NCBI GenBank assembly: GCA_002897675.1
Contig: BDSU01000020.1
Span: 1 to 58,250 of the forward strand
DNA length: 58,250 nucleotides
Direction of reading: 5' to 3'
DNA from: a bacterium BMS3Abin02
GTDB lineage: Bacteria > Actinomycetota > Acidimicrobiia > Spongiisociales > UBA4744
This document shows positions 7,980 through 16,313 of this stretch, piece by piece. Position 1 is the first letter of the stretch. Each line of letters starts with the position of its first letter. The notes below the pieces were generated by a model, which saw only the letters and a program-made list of their open reading frames with translations, was not told where the DNA came from and ran no database searches. Both the position numbers and the translations under genes were made by a program.

Positions 7980-9232
7980 CACCAGATCATGTCACGGGCT
8001 TGCGCTGCGTCATCTGCGGAAAGGTCTACGCGCCCGACGAAGTGGAATACGTCTGCCCCGAGCACGGGGATGACGGCATCCTGGATGTCCTGTATGACTA
8101 CGAGCTGATCGGCTCTCGTGTCCAGCGGGACGGGCTCGGGGCAGACTGGTCCATGTGGAGGTACCGGCCGCTGCTGCCAATCGGGGTGGAGGCCGCAGTC
8201 CCACCCCTCGTCGTTGGGTGGACTCCTCTCTACGAGATTCCCGAACAGGCCGAGAAGCTCGGGCTTGGCAGGCTGTGGATCAAAGACGGCGGGCGGGAAC
8301 CTACCGCATCGTTCAAGGATCGGGCGAGCGCAATCGCCATCGTCAAGGCCCACGAGAGCGGAGCAACGGTGATCACGACCGCCTCGACGGGAAATGCCGC
8401 CGCCGCGCTCAGCGGCCTCTGTGCGTCGGTGGGCCAGGAGAACGTGATCTTCGTTCCCCGTTCCGCTCCAGAGGCGAAGATCGCCCAGTTGCTCGCCTTC
8501 GGCTCGACGGTATTCACGGTTCGAGGCACGTACGACGACGCATTCGAACTCTGTCTTCGCGTTGCAGATACGTACGGCTGGTACAACCGCAACACGGCCT
8601 ACAACCCTTACATGAGCGAAGGCAAGAAGACGGCTGCGTACGAGATCGTGGAGCAGCTCGGGTGGGAAGTGCCGGACGCCGTGCTCGTGAGTGTCGGGGA
8701 CGGCTGCATCATCGGGGGTCTCCACAAGGGCTTCAAGGACCTGCTCGCTCTGGGTTGGATCGATCGGATCCCCCGACTCGTCGGTGTCCAGGCCAGGGGA
8801 AGCAACTACTTGGCGGAGGCATGGGAGACGGGCGAGGACGTGCTGAGGAAGCCCGCCATCGCGGCCCAGACCGTCGCGGATTCGATATCGGCAGGGCTGC
8901 CGAGGGATCGGATCAAGGCGATGGCCGCGGTCGTCGAGACCGATGGCGCGTACGTGACCGTCGACGACGACGAGATCCTGGCGGCAATCCCCGCGATGGC
9001 GAGGGCCAGTGGCGTGTTCGGTGAACCGGCCGGTGCAGCCGCGTATGCCGGCCTCCTGAAGGCGAAGGAGATCGGGTTGCTCACCGCCGATGACAAGGTC
9101 GTTGTTCTCAACACCGGAAGTGGCCTGAAAGACGTGGCGTCGGCAGTTCGAGCCGCCGGCATGGCAGGAAGTGTCTCGTACGAGATCACCCCCACCCTGG
9201 AAGCCGTGCGGGCGGTGATGGAGGCTCCGTGA
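7976..9232 (+). CDS. Threonine-synthase-like PLP-dependent enzyme
   Basis: Fold-type II PLP enzyme, 418 residues, most like threonine synthase (ThrC). An N-terminal zinc-ribbon CVIC...CPEH (Cys11, Cys14, Cys27, His30) precedes the catalytic domain. The PLP-forming lysine is Lys114 in ASFKDRA, and STGN (137-140) contacts the cofactor. The phosphate-binding region is SVGDGCIIGG. ATG at 7976 overlaps the carbamate kinase stop (ATGA). Its neighbours are carbamoyltransferases and a second PLP enzyme, not hom or thrB, so a role in purine-fragment or carbamoyl-amino-acid breakdown (beta-elimination or deamination of a diaminopropionate- or serine-like compound) is plausible but inferred. A genuine threonine synthase in an unusual position is the alternative. 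Confidence 0.8.
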   Translation: MTPDHVTGLRCVICGKVYAPDEVEYVCPEHGDDGILDVLYDYELIGSRVQRDGLGADWSMWRYRPLLPIGVEAAVPPLVVGWTPLYEIPEQAEKLGLGRLWIKDGGREPTASFKDRASAIAIVKAHESGATVITTASTGNAAAALSGLCASVGQENVIFVPRSAPEAKIAQLLAFGSTVFTVRGTYDDAFELCLRVADTYGWYNRNTAYNPYMSEGKKTAAYEIVEQLGWEVPDAVLVSVGDGCIIGGLHKGFKDLLALGWIDRIPRLVGVQARGSNYLAEAWETGEDVLRKPAIAAQTVADSISAGLPRDRIKAMAAVVETDGAYVTVDDDEILAAIPAMARASGVFGEPAGAAAYAGLLKAKEIGLLTADDKVVVLNTGSGLKDVASAVRAAGMAGSVSYEITPTLEAVRAVMEAP

Positions 9233-9239
9233 TTCCACA

Positions 9240-9300
9240 GGAGCCGCACCGTGCCTCAGGCACCAAGCACGAAGTACCAGGTACGAGACACCTCTTACCC
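9240..9300. repeat. Short GTACC-rich palindromic segment in the operon gap
   Basis: The 84-base gap between the two PLP genes contains the palindromes GTGCCTCAGGCAC (9250-9262) and GTACCAGGTAC (9275-9285). The decamer ACGAAGTACC here recurs, inverted, in the intergenic region after mltG (about 53418-53427). It looks like a degenerate interspersed palindromic repeat. Only two partial copies are seen, so the call is weak. Confidence 0.3.
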
Positions 9301-9316
9301 CAGACTGGAGACACAC

Positions 9317-10792
9317 ATGATCGATCTCACCATCCACGAAGGCCCGCTCGAGCAGGCACTGCAACGAGCCAGAGAGCGCAACATCATCATCCCCACGTTC
9401 GCCCAGCAGCGTGATCCACGTCTCATCCCGGGTGCCATCAAGGAGAAGTTGCGGGGTGTGGGTCTCTGGGACCTCGACCCGATCAACCTGTTCAGGATCA
9501 CATGGAAGAACGAGCCGGTCTCCAGCGGCGGTGGATTCGGGGGCGTGAACTTCATCGAGTACCCGAAGGAACTCACCGGCATCGATGCACGCGTCGTGTC
9601 GCTCGTGGGAAAGTGGTTTCCGACGGGGGCTCACAAGGTCGGTGCCGCGTTCGGCTGTCTCGTACCACGACTGGTCACCGGGCAGTTCGATCCGACGACC
9701 CAGAAGGCCGTGTGGCCTTCAACCGGCAACTACTGCAGGGGAGGGGCCTACGACTCGCATCTGCTCGCGTGCGACTCCGTTGCGATCCTGCCGGAGGGCA
9801 TGAGTAAGGAGCGCTTCGACTGGCTGGCGAAGGTCGCCGGTGAGGTCATCGCAACCCCGGGCACCGAGAGCAACGTGAAAGAGATCTTCGACAAGACGTG
9901 GGAACTCAAGGCGTCGGGCGAAGACGTCGTGATCTTCAACCAGTTCGACGAGTTCGGCAACTACCTCTGGCACTACACGATCACAGGTCCCGCCATGGCC
10001 GAGGTCATCGAGCAGGTCTTGGGCGCGGGCGATCGCTATCGAGGACTTGCGCTCACCACGGGATCCGCGGGAACGATCGCCTCGGGTGACTACCTGAAGC
10101 AGCAGTATCCGACCTCCAAGATCGTCGCCAGCGAGGCGCTGCAATGTCCCACATTGCTCGAAAACGGGTTCGGGTCCCATCGCATCGAAGGCATCGGTGA
10201 CAAGCACGTGCCGTGGATTCACAACGCGAAGAACACGGACTTCATCACCGCCATCGACGACGAGGCGACGATGCAGCTCCTGCGCCTGTTCAACGAACCC
10301 ACCGGTCAGGAGTACCTGGTCGAGCGGGGCGTGGCGGCAGAGTTCGTGGAGGAACTTCCCCTTCTCGGCATCTCCAGCATCGCCAACATGCTGTCTTCCA
10401 TCAAGTTCGCCAAGTGGAACGAGATGAACCGCAGCGACCTCGTGATCACGGTCGCCACCGACTCGGTGGAGATGTACGGGTCGCGGCTCGAAGAACTGAA
10501 CGAGCAGCGAGGAGCATTTACGCGAGAGGATGCCGTGGTCGCCTACGAGCGGTATCTGATGGGGACCACGACCGACGCGATGGTCGAACTCGATTATTGG
10601 GGACGCAAGCGAATCCACAATCTCAAGTACTACACCTGGGTCGAGCAGCAGGGCAAGACCTACGAGGAGATCCAGGCACAGTGGTACGACGACGACTACT
10701 GGGCATCGATTCAGAGCGAGGTCGGCGAGATGGATCGCCGTATCGAGGCGTTCAACGAGAAGAGCGGCCTGTTGGCGAAACTCGACAACTGA
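9317..10792 (+). CDS. Large fold-type II PLP-dependent enzyme of unassigned function
   Basis: PLP enzyme of 491 residues related to the TrpB/cysteine-synthase superfamily. The cofactor lysine is Lys107 in TGAHKVGAA, a context like TrpB. STGNYCRGG (135-143) would bind the substrate carboxylate or cofactor, and GSAGT (249-253) the PLP phosphate. It is longer than cysteine synthase, serine dehydratase or YgeX, with an extra acidic and aromatic C-terminal region of about 130 residues rich in Tyr and Trp. ATG at 9317 has GGAG 8 bases upstream. It closes the carbamoyltransferase operon. I do not recognise the specific family. Position suggests a lyase or ammonia-lyase acting on an amino acid product of purine breakdown, replacing the YgeX-type diaminopropionate ammonia-lyase of E. 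coli. Confidence 0.7.
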   Translation: MIDLTIHEGPLEQALQRARERNIIIPTFAQQRDPRLIPGAIKEKLRGVGLWDLDPINLFRITWKNEPVSSGGGFGGVNFIEYPKELTGIDARVVSLVGKWFPTGAHKVGAAFGCLVPRLVTGQFDPTTQKAVWPSTGNYCRGGAYDSHLLACDSVAILPEGMSKERFDWLAKVAGEVIATPGTESNVKEIFDKTWELKASGEDVVIFNQFDEFGNYLWHYTITGPAMAEVIEQVLGAGDRYRGLALTTGSAGTIASGDYLKQQYPTSKIVASEALQCPTLLENGFGSHRIEGIGDKHVPWIHNAKNTDFITAIDDEATMQLLRLFNEPTGQEYLVERGVAAEFVEELPLLGISSIANMLSSIKFAKWNEMNRSDLVITVATDSVEMYGSRLEELNEQRGAFTREDAVVAYERYLMGTTTDAMVELDYWGRKRIHNLKYYTWVEQQGKTYEEIQAQWYDDDYWASIQSEVGEMDRRIEAFNEKSGLLAKLDN

Positions 10793-10799
10793 GATCGGA

Positions 10800-10819
10800 G
10801 ACCCACCACGCGGTGGGTC
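10800..10819 (+). terminator. Hairpin after the carbamoyl/PLP operon
   Basis: Perfect 8-bp stem GACCCACC/GGTGGGTC around the loop ACGC, beginning 8 bases after the stop of the large PLP gene. There is no T-run, as is common for actinobacterial terminators. It probably limits read-through into the alcohol dehydrogenase gene. Confidence 0.5.
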
Positions 10820-10873
10820 GGCGTCGAAATCGAGCGTGATCGTGGGTAGCCTTCCGGTGAGGAGATGAAGGCG

Positions 10874-11869
10874 ATGCGCGCGCAGGTTCTGCACAGTCCC
10901 GACACGATCACCGAGGCGCCCCTGGTACTCGAAGAGGTCGCCGATCCGGTACCACGTGCAGGCGAACTCCTGCTCGACGTCTCGGCGTGCGGTGTCTGTC
11001 GCACCGACCTCCAGGAGGTCGAAGGGGATCTCGATCAACACCGAAACCCTGTCATCCCGGGGCACCAGATCGTCGGAGAGGTCGAGGCAATCGGTGCCGG
11101 CGTGACCGGGTGGCAGATCGGAGACCGTGTTGGCGTCGGCTGGCTCGGAGGATCGTGTGGGCGATGTCGGTTCTGCCGTACCGGGCGCGAAAACCTCTGC
11201 GAGGAAGCCGTGTTCACAGGGTGGGATCGTGATGGCGGCTATGCCGAAAAGGTGACGGTGAGTTCCGAGTATGCGTTCCGGCTACCGGCCGAAGCAGGGG
11301 ATCTGGACGTCGCTCCCTTGCTGTGTGGAGGCGTGATCGGCTACCGGGCATTGAAGGTGTCGGGAATACACGCGGGCGGCCGGCTCGGACTCTACGGATT
11401 CGGAGCATCGGCGCTCCTCGCGCTGCAGGTGGCCCGCCACTGGGACTGTGAGGTGTATGTGGCAACGCGATCGGAGGAAGAGCGGAAGCGGGCTCTCGAG
11501 ATGGGAGCGGTGTGGACCGGTGGCTACGAAGACCGCCCACCGGTTCCCCTGGACGCCGCCATCACGTTTGCCCCCGTCGGCCGGGTCGTCGTCGAAGCGC
11601 TGAAGTCGCTCGACCGTGGCGGGGTCGTGGCGATCAACGCCATCCATCTGGACCGTATCCCGGAGTTCCGTTATGAGGACCTATGGTTGGAACGCCAGAT
11701 CCGCAGCGTTGCCAATTTCACGAAAGGAGACGCCGACGAGTTCTTGCGTCTTGCCGCAGAGATCCCGATCCGGACGGTCACACAGGAGTATGCACTTGCG
11801 GATGCCAACAGGGCGCTGCTCGACCTGAAACAGGGGAGCGTGCACGGGGCCGCGGTACTACGAGCGTGA
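10874..11869 (+). CDS. Zinc-dependent alcohol dehydrogenase, AdhA-like
   Basis: Medium-chain zinc alcohol dehydrogenase, 331 residues, oxidising an alcohol or reducing an aldehyde with NAD(P). The catalytic zinc site starts at CGVCRTD and includes GH in IPGHQIVGEV. The structural zinc cysteines lie in GSCGRCRFC and ENLCE. LGLYGFGASALLA is the cofactor-binding turn characteristic of the AdhA group, where a standard GxGxxG is altered. The second ATG at 10874 is preferred because GAGGAG lies at a normal distance; the ATG at 10865 directly abuts that site. It follows the operon hairpin, so it may be a separate unit with its own -10 (TAGCCT at 10847). Any link to purine breakdown is unproven. Confidence 0.85.
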   Translation: MRAQVLHSPDTITEAPLVLEEVADPVPRAGELLLDVSACGVCRTDLQEVEGDLDQHRNPVIPGHQIVGEVEAIGAGVTGWQIGDRVGVGWLGGSCGRCRFCRTGRENLCEEAVFTGWDRDGGYAEKVTVSSEYAFRLPAEAGDLDVAPLLCGGVIGYRALKVSGIHAGGRLGLYGFGASALLALQVARHWDCEVYVATRSEEERKRALEMGAVWTGGYEDRPPVPLDAAITFAPVGRVVVEALKSLDRGGVVAINAIHLDRIPEFRYEDLWLERQIRSVANFTKGDADEFLRLAAEIPIRTVTQEYALADANRALLDLKQGSVHGAAVLRA

Positions 11870-12013
11870 AGCGATCCCCGCATTGGGAATCGCCGACGAG
11901 ATGACGTAGAGGACCTGGTCAGCTGACATTGCGCCATGTCCAAGCCGGTGCCTCGGCTCCTCTCGACGTGCGGACTCTCGACACGAGGCCATGGCTCGCG
12001 GGCAGGTCGGCGA

Positions 12014-12688
12014 TCAGGAATGTGCGTACCGCATCTCTCTGCGGAACTTCTTCCAGTCGGAGGACTTGACCGAAAACAGGACGTCGGTGGCGATCTGGAA
12101 GAGACCGAGGAGCAGCAGGATCCACCAGGTCCACGCAGGGGAGTGAGATCCCCATGCCGCACCGATGCCGAGGAACGGGAGGGCCTTGGTGACGAGTGCC
12201 CCCGAGGCGTGCATCCATGCTCGGGCCTTCGGCGGCGTACGGAGATAGGTCCCGTAGTCGATCTTGACGCCGGGTTGAGGCTTGGACACCGCACCGATGA
12301 ACCAGTGCGTGAATCGGATCCCGACGAGTCGCCCGACGATGAGATGGCCGAGGCCGTGCGTGCTCGCAATGAGCGCGACCGTTCCAATAATGATGGCAAT
12401 CCCATTCCATGGGCTGGGGATGAAGTAGGCGGCCGAAACGGCGGCGAGTCCCACGAGGGCCGCGACCGACATGATGACCGTGCCCGTCCGCGTCGGAACC
12501 GTCACCAGTGCCCAGCGCAGAAATGCGGTCTCATCGATTGCAGCGATACGGTCGGCGTGCCTGGTTACCAGGTTGGGATCCCGCTTCACGGTCCCGACCA
12601 CCCTCCAGAATCCGAGAGCCGACAGATCCACCGGGCCGCCCTCGGCCAACGCCTGTTCGCATCCGTCCAGTGTGGCGTCTATATCCAT
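12014..12688 (-). CDS. Integral membrane protein with degenerate site-2-protease motif
   Basis: Membrane protein of 224 residues with a soluble N-terminal part of about 60 residues, then four to five hydrophobic segments. The sequence STHGLGHLIVGRLVG (about residues 108-122) has the shape of the M50 metalloprotease HExxH helix, but the glutamate is glycine (HGLGH), so hydrolysis is unlikely although two metal-ligand histidines remain. A charged tail ending KKFRREMRYAHS faces the cytoplasm. It is transcribed divergently from the xanthine-dehydrogenase-like operon, with about 130 bases between. I do not recognise a named family. Function unknown. Confidence 0.7.
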   Translation of the reverse strand: MDIDATLDGCEQALAEGGPVDLSALGFWRVVGTVKRDPNLVTRHADRIAAIDETAFLRWALVTVPTRTGTVIMSVAALVGLAAVSAAYFIPSPWNGIAIIIGTVALIASTHGLGHLIVGRLVGIRFTHWFIGAVSKPQPGVKIDYGTYLRTPPKARAWMHASGALVTKALPFLGIGAAWGSHSPAWTWWILLLLGLFQIATDVLFSVKSSDWKKFRREMRYAHS

Positions 12689-12804
12689 GCTCTGGATCTT
12701 ACGCCGACGAGACCCTGAAACAGGTGGTCCCGGTCGATCGGTGGCCGTCGAGGCAGCCGGCCGGCAGATGTCGACGGCGATTCACGCATGATTTGCGACT
12801 CGGC

Positions 12805-12810
12805 TAGGTT
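12805..12810 (+). promoter_or_regulatory. Possible -10 box before the molybdenum hydroxylase operon
   Basis: TAGGTT ends 10 bases before the GTG at 12821, so transcription would begin only 3-4 bases before that codon. No -35 match is seen. It supports GTG over the upstream ATG (12788), which would be upstream of the transcript. Confidence 0.3.
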
Positions 12811-12820
12811 GGCTGATGCA

Positions 12821-13621
12821 GTGCAGATCTTCTCTCCCACCACTGTCGACGAGGCGGTCGACGTCCTCGCGGAGCGACCCGACGCGACGTGTCTCGCAGG
12901 TGGCACGGATCTGATGGTTGAGATCAACTTCGGGTTGCGACGCCCCCGAGAGATCGTGGCCCTGCGCCGGGTCGAGGAGCTCAGAACGATGACCTCGACC
13001 TGGATCGGCGCCGGGGTCACTCATGCCAGGCTCGAGCAGGGTCCGTGGCCGGCTTTGAGCGAGGCGGCGCATACGATCGGCTCGCCTCAGATTCGCAACA
13101 CGGGAACGATCGGCGGGAACATCGCCACGGCAAGTCCTGCCGGCGATACGCTTCCCTTTCTGGCCGCAGCCGATGCCCTGATCGTCACGCGATCAAACCG
13201 CTTCGGGCGTCGGGAGATCCCGTGGGACGAATTCTTCGTCGGCGTCAAGAAGACTGCCCTGGAGCGGGGAGGAATCATCGAAGGAGTCAGGCTTCCCGGC
13301 GAGGCTCCGCTTCGCCAGGGATTCTCGAAGGTCGGGCCCCGTTCCGCGATGGTGATCGCGATCGTGTCGGCATGCGTCCTGCGGTGGGCCGACGGACGCA
13401 CAAGGGTGGCACTCGGCGCGGTCGCGCCGACGGTGATGCGAGCGCGAAGGGCCGAGGAGATGATCTCGGCCGAGCCCAATCCGAGTGCTGCGGCACTCAC
13501 CGAGTTTCAGCGTCTGGTCTCCGAAGAGGCTCGCCCGATCACCGACCACCGATCGACAGAACGCTATCGGCGCCACGCGGTGGGGGTCGTAGCCCGCAGG
13601 ATCCTGGAGCGGCTGTTGTGA
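12821..13621 (+). CDS. Xanthine-dehydrogenase-type FAD-binding subunit
   Basis: FAD subunit of a heterotrimeric molybdenum hydroxylase, about 266 residues. It passes electrons from the 2Fe-2S subunit to NAD or another acceptor. The N-terminal FAD site CLAGGTDLMVEI and IGSPQIRNTGTIGGNIATAS are hallmarks of the FAD_binding_5 family. A CO_deh_flav_C-type domain follows. GTG at 12821 is preferred because family homology starts there (FSPTTVDEAVDVLAE); an ATG at 12788 would add 11 unrelated residues. The gene order FAD, FeS, Mo resembles coxMSL, but the large subunit is of xanthine dehydrogenase type. It overlaps the next gene by GTGA. Confidence 0.9.
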   Translation: MQIFSPTTVDEAVDVLAERPDATCLAGGTDLMVEINFGLRRPREIVALRRVEELRTMTSTWIGAGVTHARLEQGPWPALSEAAHTIGSPQIRNTGTIGGNIATASPAGDTLPFLAAADALIVTRSNRFGRREIPWDEFFVGVKKTALERGGIIEGVRLPGEAPLRQGFSKVGPRSAMVIAIVSACVLRWADGRTRVALGAVAPTVMRARRAEEMISAEPNPSAAALTEFQRLVSEEARPITDHRSTERYRRHAVGVVARRILERLL

Positions 13622-14061
13622 AGTTCACGGTGAACGGCAGGACGGCAGAGGTTCCGGTCGAGGGTCCGCAGAGCCTGTTGCGCGTCTTGCGCGACGATGT
13701 CGGCCTATACGGAGCGAAGGACGCCTGCGAGCAGGGAGAGTGTGGCGCGTGCACGGTGCTGCTGAACGGAGTCCCGGTGTGCTCATGCCTGGTTTTGGCT
13801 GCAGATGCTGAGGGTGCTCATGTCATGACGGTCGAGGGGATTACCCCTGCGGAGGGCTTGCATCCCGTCCAGGAAGCTCTGCTGGACACTGGCGGCGCAC
13901 AGTGCGGCTACTGCACTCCCGGGATCGTCGTGTCTGCAGCCCATCTGTTGGAGCACAACCCTGATCCGACCGAGGAAGAGGTCAGGGAGGCCCTTGCAGG
14001 CAACCTATGCCGTTGTACCGGATACGGCGCCATCATCAGGGCGATCATGGAGGGGACATGA
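13618..14061 (+). CDS. Xanthine-dehydrogenase-type 2Fe-2S subunit
   Basis: Iron-sulfur subunit, 147 residues, relaying electrons from the molybdenum centre to FAD. A plant-ferredoxin-like cluster is formed by Cys37, Cys42, Cys45 and Cys57 (CEQGECGACTVLLNG...C). The second cluster is formed by Cys96, Cys99, Cys131 and Cys133 (CGYCTPG and CRCTGYG). Starts at GTG 13618, overlapping the FAD subunit stop, and ends in an ATGA overlap with the molybdenum subunit, so the three are translated in fixed ratio. All eight cluster cysteines are intact. Confidence 0.96.
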   Translation: MKFTVNGRTAEVPVEGPQSLLRVLRDDVGLYGAKDACEQGECGACTVLLNGVPVCSCLVLAADAEGAHVMTVEGITPAEGLHPVQEALLDTGGAQCGYCTPGIVVSAAHLLEHNPDPTEEEVREALAGNLCRCTGYGAIIRAIMEGT

Positions 14062-16268
14062 CGGTTGTCGGTCGGCGAGTTCGGGGTGGGGTCGGCGAGT
14101 CGGTCCGCCGTCCTGATGGGGTGCCGAAGGTGACCGGCAGGTTCGCGTACGTGGGTGATCTCCACACCGAAGGCATGCTGTGGGGAGCCACCAGGAGGAT
14201 CTACGTTCCACACGGTCGGATCATTCACATCGACATCACACCGGCTCAGGCGATGCCCGGAGTGCAGGCGGTCTTGACACAAGATGATGTGCCGGGGTTC
14301 AAGTACCAAGGTCAAATCGTTCAGGATCAGCCCGTCCTGGCAGAGCAAGAGGTCCGATACTGGGGAGAGCCTGTAGCTCTGGTGGCGGCGGAGAGCCGAG
14401 AGACTGCCCGAGTTGCCGCCGAAGCGATCATCACCGACGTCGAGCCACTCGAGCCGCTCACGAATCTCGAAGAAGCCCTCGACCGGGGAGAGGTGTTTCG
14501 TCACATGACGGTTCGCAGAGGTGACCCCGACGCTCATGGGACGGTTGTGGTGGAAGGGTACTACGAGACACCGAGTGTCGATCAGGCACCGTTGGGGACC
14601 GAAGCAGGTTTGGCTATCCCGGATGGTTCGGGAGGCGTCGACCTCTATCCGCCATCACAGTGGATCCATGTCGATCATGAGCAACTCGTGCGCTGTCTCG
14701 CCCTCGACCCCGAGCAGGTTCGCGTGCATCCAACCGGGCTGGGGGGCGCCTTCGGGTCGCGCGAAGACCTGAGTTTGCACACCCACCTGTGCATGCTCGC
14801 CCTGCGAACCGGGCGTCCGGTGAAGATGGTCTACAGCCGGTTCGAGAGCTTTATCGGCCATGTCAAGCGGCACGGCGCCCATATGTGGTACCGGCACGAG
14901 TCCGACGAGGACGGCAACCTGGTGCGCGTCGATGCGAAGCTGATTCTGGATGGGGGCGCATATGCCAACACCACCCACGCCGTGCTCGCAAACGCCACGT
15001 ACTTCACCGTCGGTCCGTACCGATGCCCGAACACGTTCGTCGAAGGGTATGCGGTGCGCACGAACAATCCTCCCTCGGGGGCGATGAGAGGGTTTGGCGC
15101 CAACCAGGTCTGCTTCGCCTACGAGGCACAAATGGATCGTCTCGCGGATACTCTCGGAATGAATCCACTCGATCTCCGCCTTCGGAACGCATTGAAGCCC
15201 GGGGACCACCTCGCGACGACGGGCCAGGAGATCACCGAACCGCTGCCGACTGCAGAGGTGCTCCGTTCGGTCATGGCGATCCCGATGCCTGACGAGGACT
15301 CGACTCGTTCGCCCGGCGGGAGCGGTCTCACCACCCCGCCCTCGGCAGTCGTCCGAGGGGTTGGCTACGCGGTCGGTATCAAGAACCTTGCGTTTTCGGA
15401 GGGTTTCGACGACTACGCAGATGCGCGCGTCGAGCTGACTGCCGAGGGAGCGAGAGTGCACACGGCCGCCTCCGAGGTCGGACAGGGCATGGTCACGGTT
15501 TTGATGCAGATTGCCCGTAGCGTACTCACCATGGAACAGGTAGAGGTTGTGTGGGACGACACCGCACACATCGGTTCCGCAGGCTCCTCCTCCGCGTCGA
15601 GACAGACACAAATGGCCGGTGGTGCCGTGCAACAGGCGGCGCTGAGCGCTCGGTCCGCTGCGCTGGAGCGGGTTGGCGGCGACGACCTCGATGATGAGGG
15701 TGTCTGGCGCGACGGGCGGCTCGTGGCCACCTGGAACGAACTGTGTGAGAATGGATCGATCGTCGGCGAGGCGCGATTCCGTCATAGGGACACCGATGTG
15801 CCTGACGAGAACGGCCAGGGAAACGTACACGTCGATTTCTGCGTTGCGGCGCATCGGGCGATCGTGGATGTGGACCCTGAACTGGGACTTGTGCGCGTGG
15901 TTCGGATCGATACTGCCCAGGACGTGGGCCGGGCGCTCAACCCTGTGCAGGTGATCGGCCAGATCGAAGGGGGCATCGCACAAGGGTTCGGCATGGCGTT
16001 GCTCGAAGAGGTGATTCTCGACGAAGGCGTGATCAAGAATGCGACCTTTACCGACTATCTGCTTCCCACGATCGAGGACATGCCCCCGGTGGAGACGGTG
16101 CTCGTGGAACAGCCGGGAACGTGGGGGCCGTTTGGAGCGAAAGGTTTCGCGGAGCTGCCGGCCATTTCGTCGACGGCGGCGGTCGTTGCAGCCATTCGAG
16201 CGGCGACGGGGCGTGAGATCAACCGTGTGCCGGTGCACCCCGAGGACATCGCTACTCCGTTCTCGTGA
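14058..16268 (+). CDS. Xanthine-dehydrogenase-type molybdenum-binding subunit
   Basis: Catalytic subunit of a molybdenum hydroxylase, 736 residues, expected to hydroxylate hypoxanthine or xanthine (or a related heterocycle). Cofactor and active-site elements are GGAFGSRED (229-237, including the glutamate equivalent to bovine Glu802), GAMRGFGANQ (341-350, with the arginine equivalent to Arg880), EVGQGM for the pterin, and GAKGFAE near the C-terminus with the general-base glutamate (about 699). The AYRCSFR signature of CO dehydrogenase is absent. Proline of the usual FGxPQ is asparagine here. Placement beside purine deaminases supports purine substrates. The exact substrate is inferred. The maturation factor XdhC is not in the window. 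Confidence 0.9.
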   Translation: MTVVGRRVRGGVGESVRRPDGVPKVTGRFAYVGDLHTEGMLWGATRRIYVPHGRIIHIDITPAQAMPGVQAVLTQDDVPGFKYQGQIVQDQPVLAEQEVRYWGEPVALVAAESRETARVAAEAIITDVEPLEPLTNLEEALDRGEVFRHMTVRRGDPDAHGTVVVEGYYETPSVDQAPLGTEAGLAIPDGSGGVDLYPPSQWIHVDHEQLVRCLALDPEQVRVHPTGLGGAFGSREDLSLHTHLCMLALRTGRPVKMVYSRFESFIGHVKRHGAHMWYRHESDEDGNLVRVDAKLILDGGAYANTTHAVLANATYFTVGPYRCPNTFVEGYAVRTNNPPSGAMRGFGANQVCFAYEAQMDRLADTLGMNPLDLRLRNALKPGDHLATTGQEITEPLPTAEVLRSVMAIPMPDEDSTRSPGGSGLTTPPSAVVRGVGYAVGIKNLAFSEGFDDYADARVELTAEGARVHTAASEVGQGMVTVLMQIARSVLTMEQVEVVWDDTAHIGSAGSSSASRQTQMAGGAVQQAALSARSAALERVGGDDLDDEGVWRDGRLVATWNELCENGSIVGEARFRHRDTDVPDENGQGNVHVDFCVAAHRAIVDVDPELGLVRVVRIDTAQDVGRALNPVQVIGQIEGGIAQGFGMALLEEVILDEGVIKNATFTDYLLPTIEDMPPVETVLVEQPGTWGPFGAKGFAELPAISSTAAVVAAIRAATGREINRVPVHPEDIATPFS

Positions 16269-16309
16269 CGCTTCACGGGAATGATCCCAACCAACCGTCA
16301 CGAGAACGG
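16257..16309. terminator. Bidirectional hairpin between converging purine genes
   Basis: A 14-bp perfect inverted repeat (16257-16270 against 16296-16309, CCGTTCTCGTGACG and its complement) encloses a 25-base loop that itself holds a small hairpin GGGA/TCCC (16277-16288). The left arm includes the last codons and stop of the molybdenum subunit. It sits exactly between two converging genes, as expected of a bidirectional terminator. Confidence 0.65.
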
Positions 16310-16313
16310 TGGA

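Noticed and set aside
7976-10792. Diaminopropionate ammonia-lyase (YgeX) orthologue
   Set aside because: Neither PLP enzyme shares the YgeX pattern around its lysine or its overall length; only an analogous role can be proposed.
12821-16268. Possible aerobic CO dehydrogenase (coxMSL order)
   Set aside because: Gene order fits, but the large subunit lacks the AYRCSFR active-site loop and has GAMRGFGANQ with a xanthine-dehydrogenase-like GAKGFAE end.
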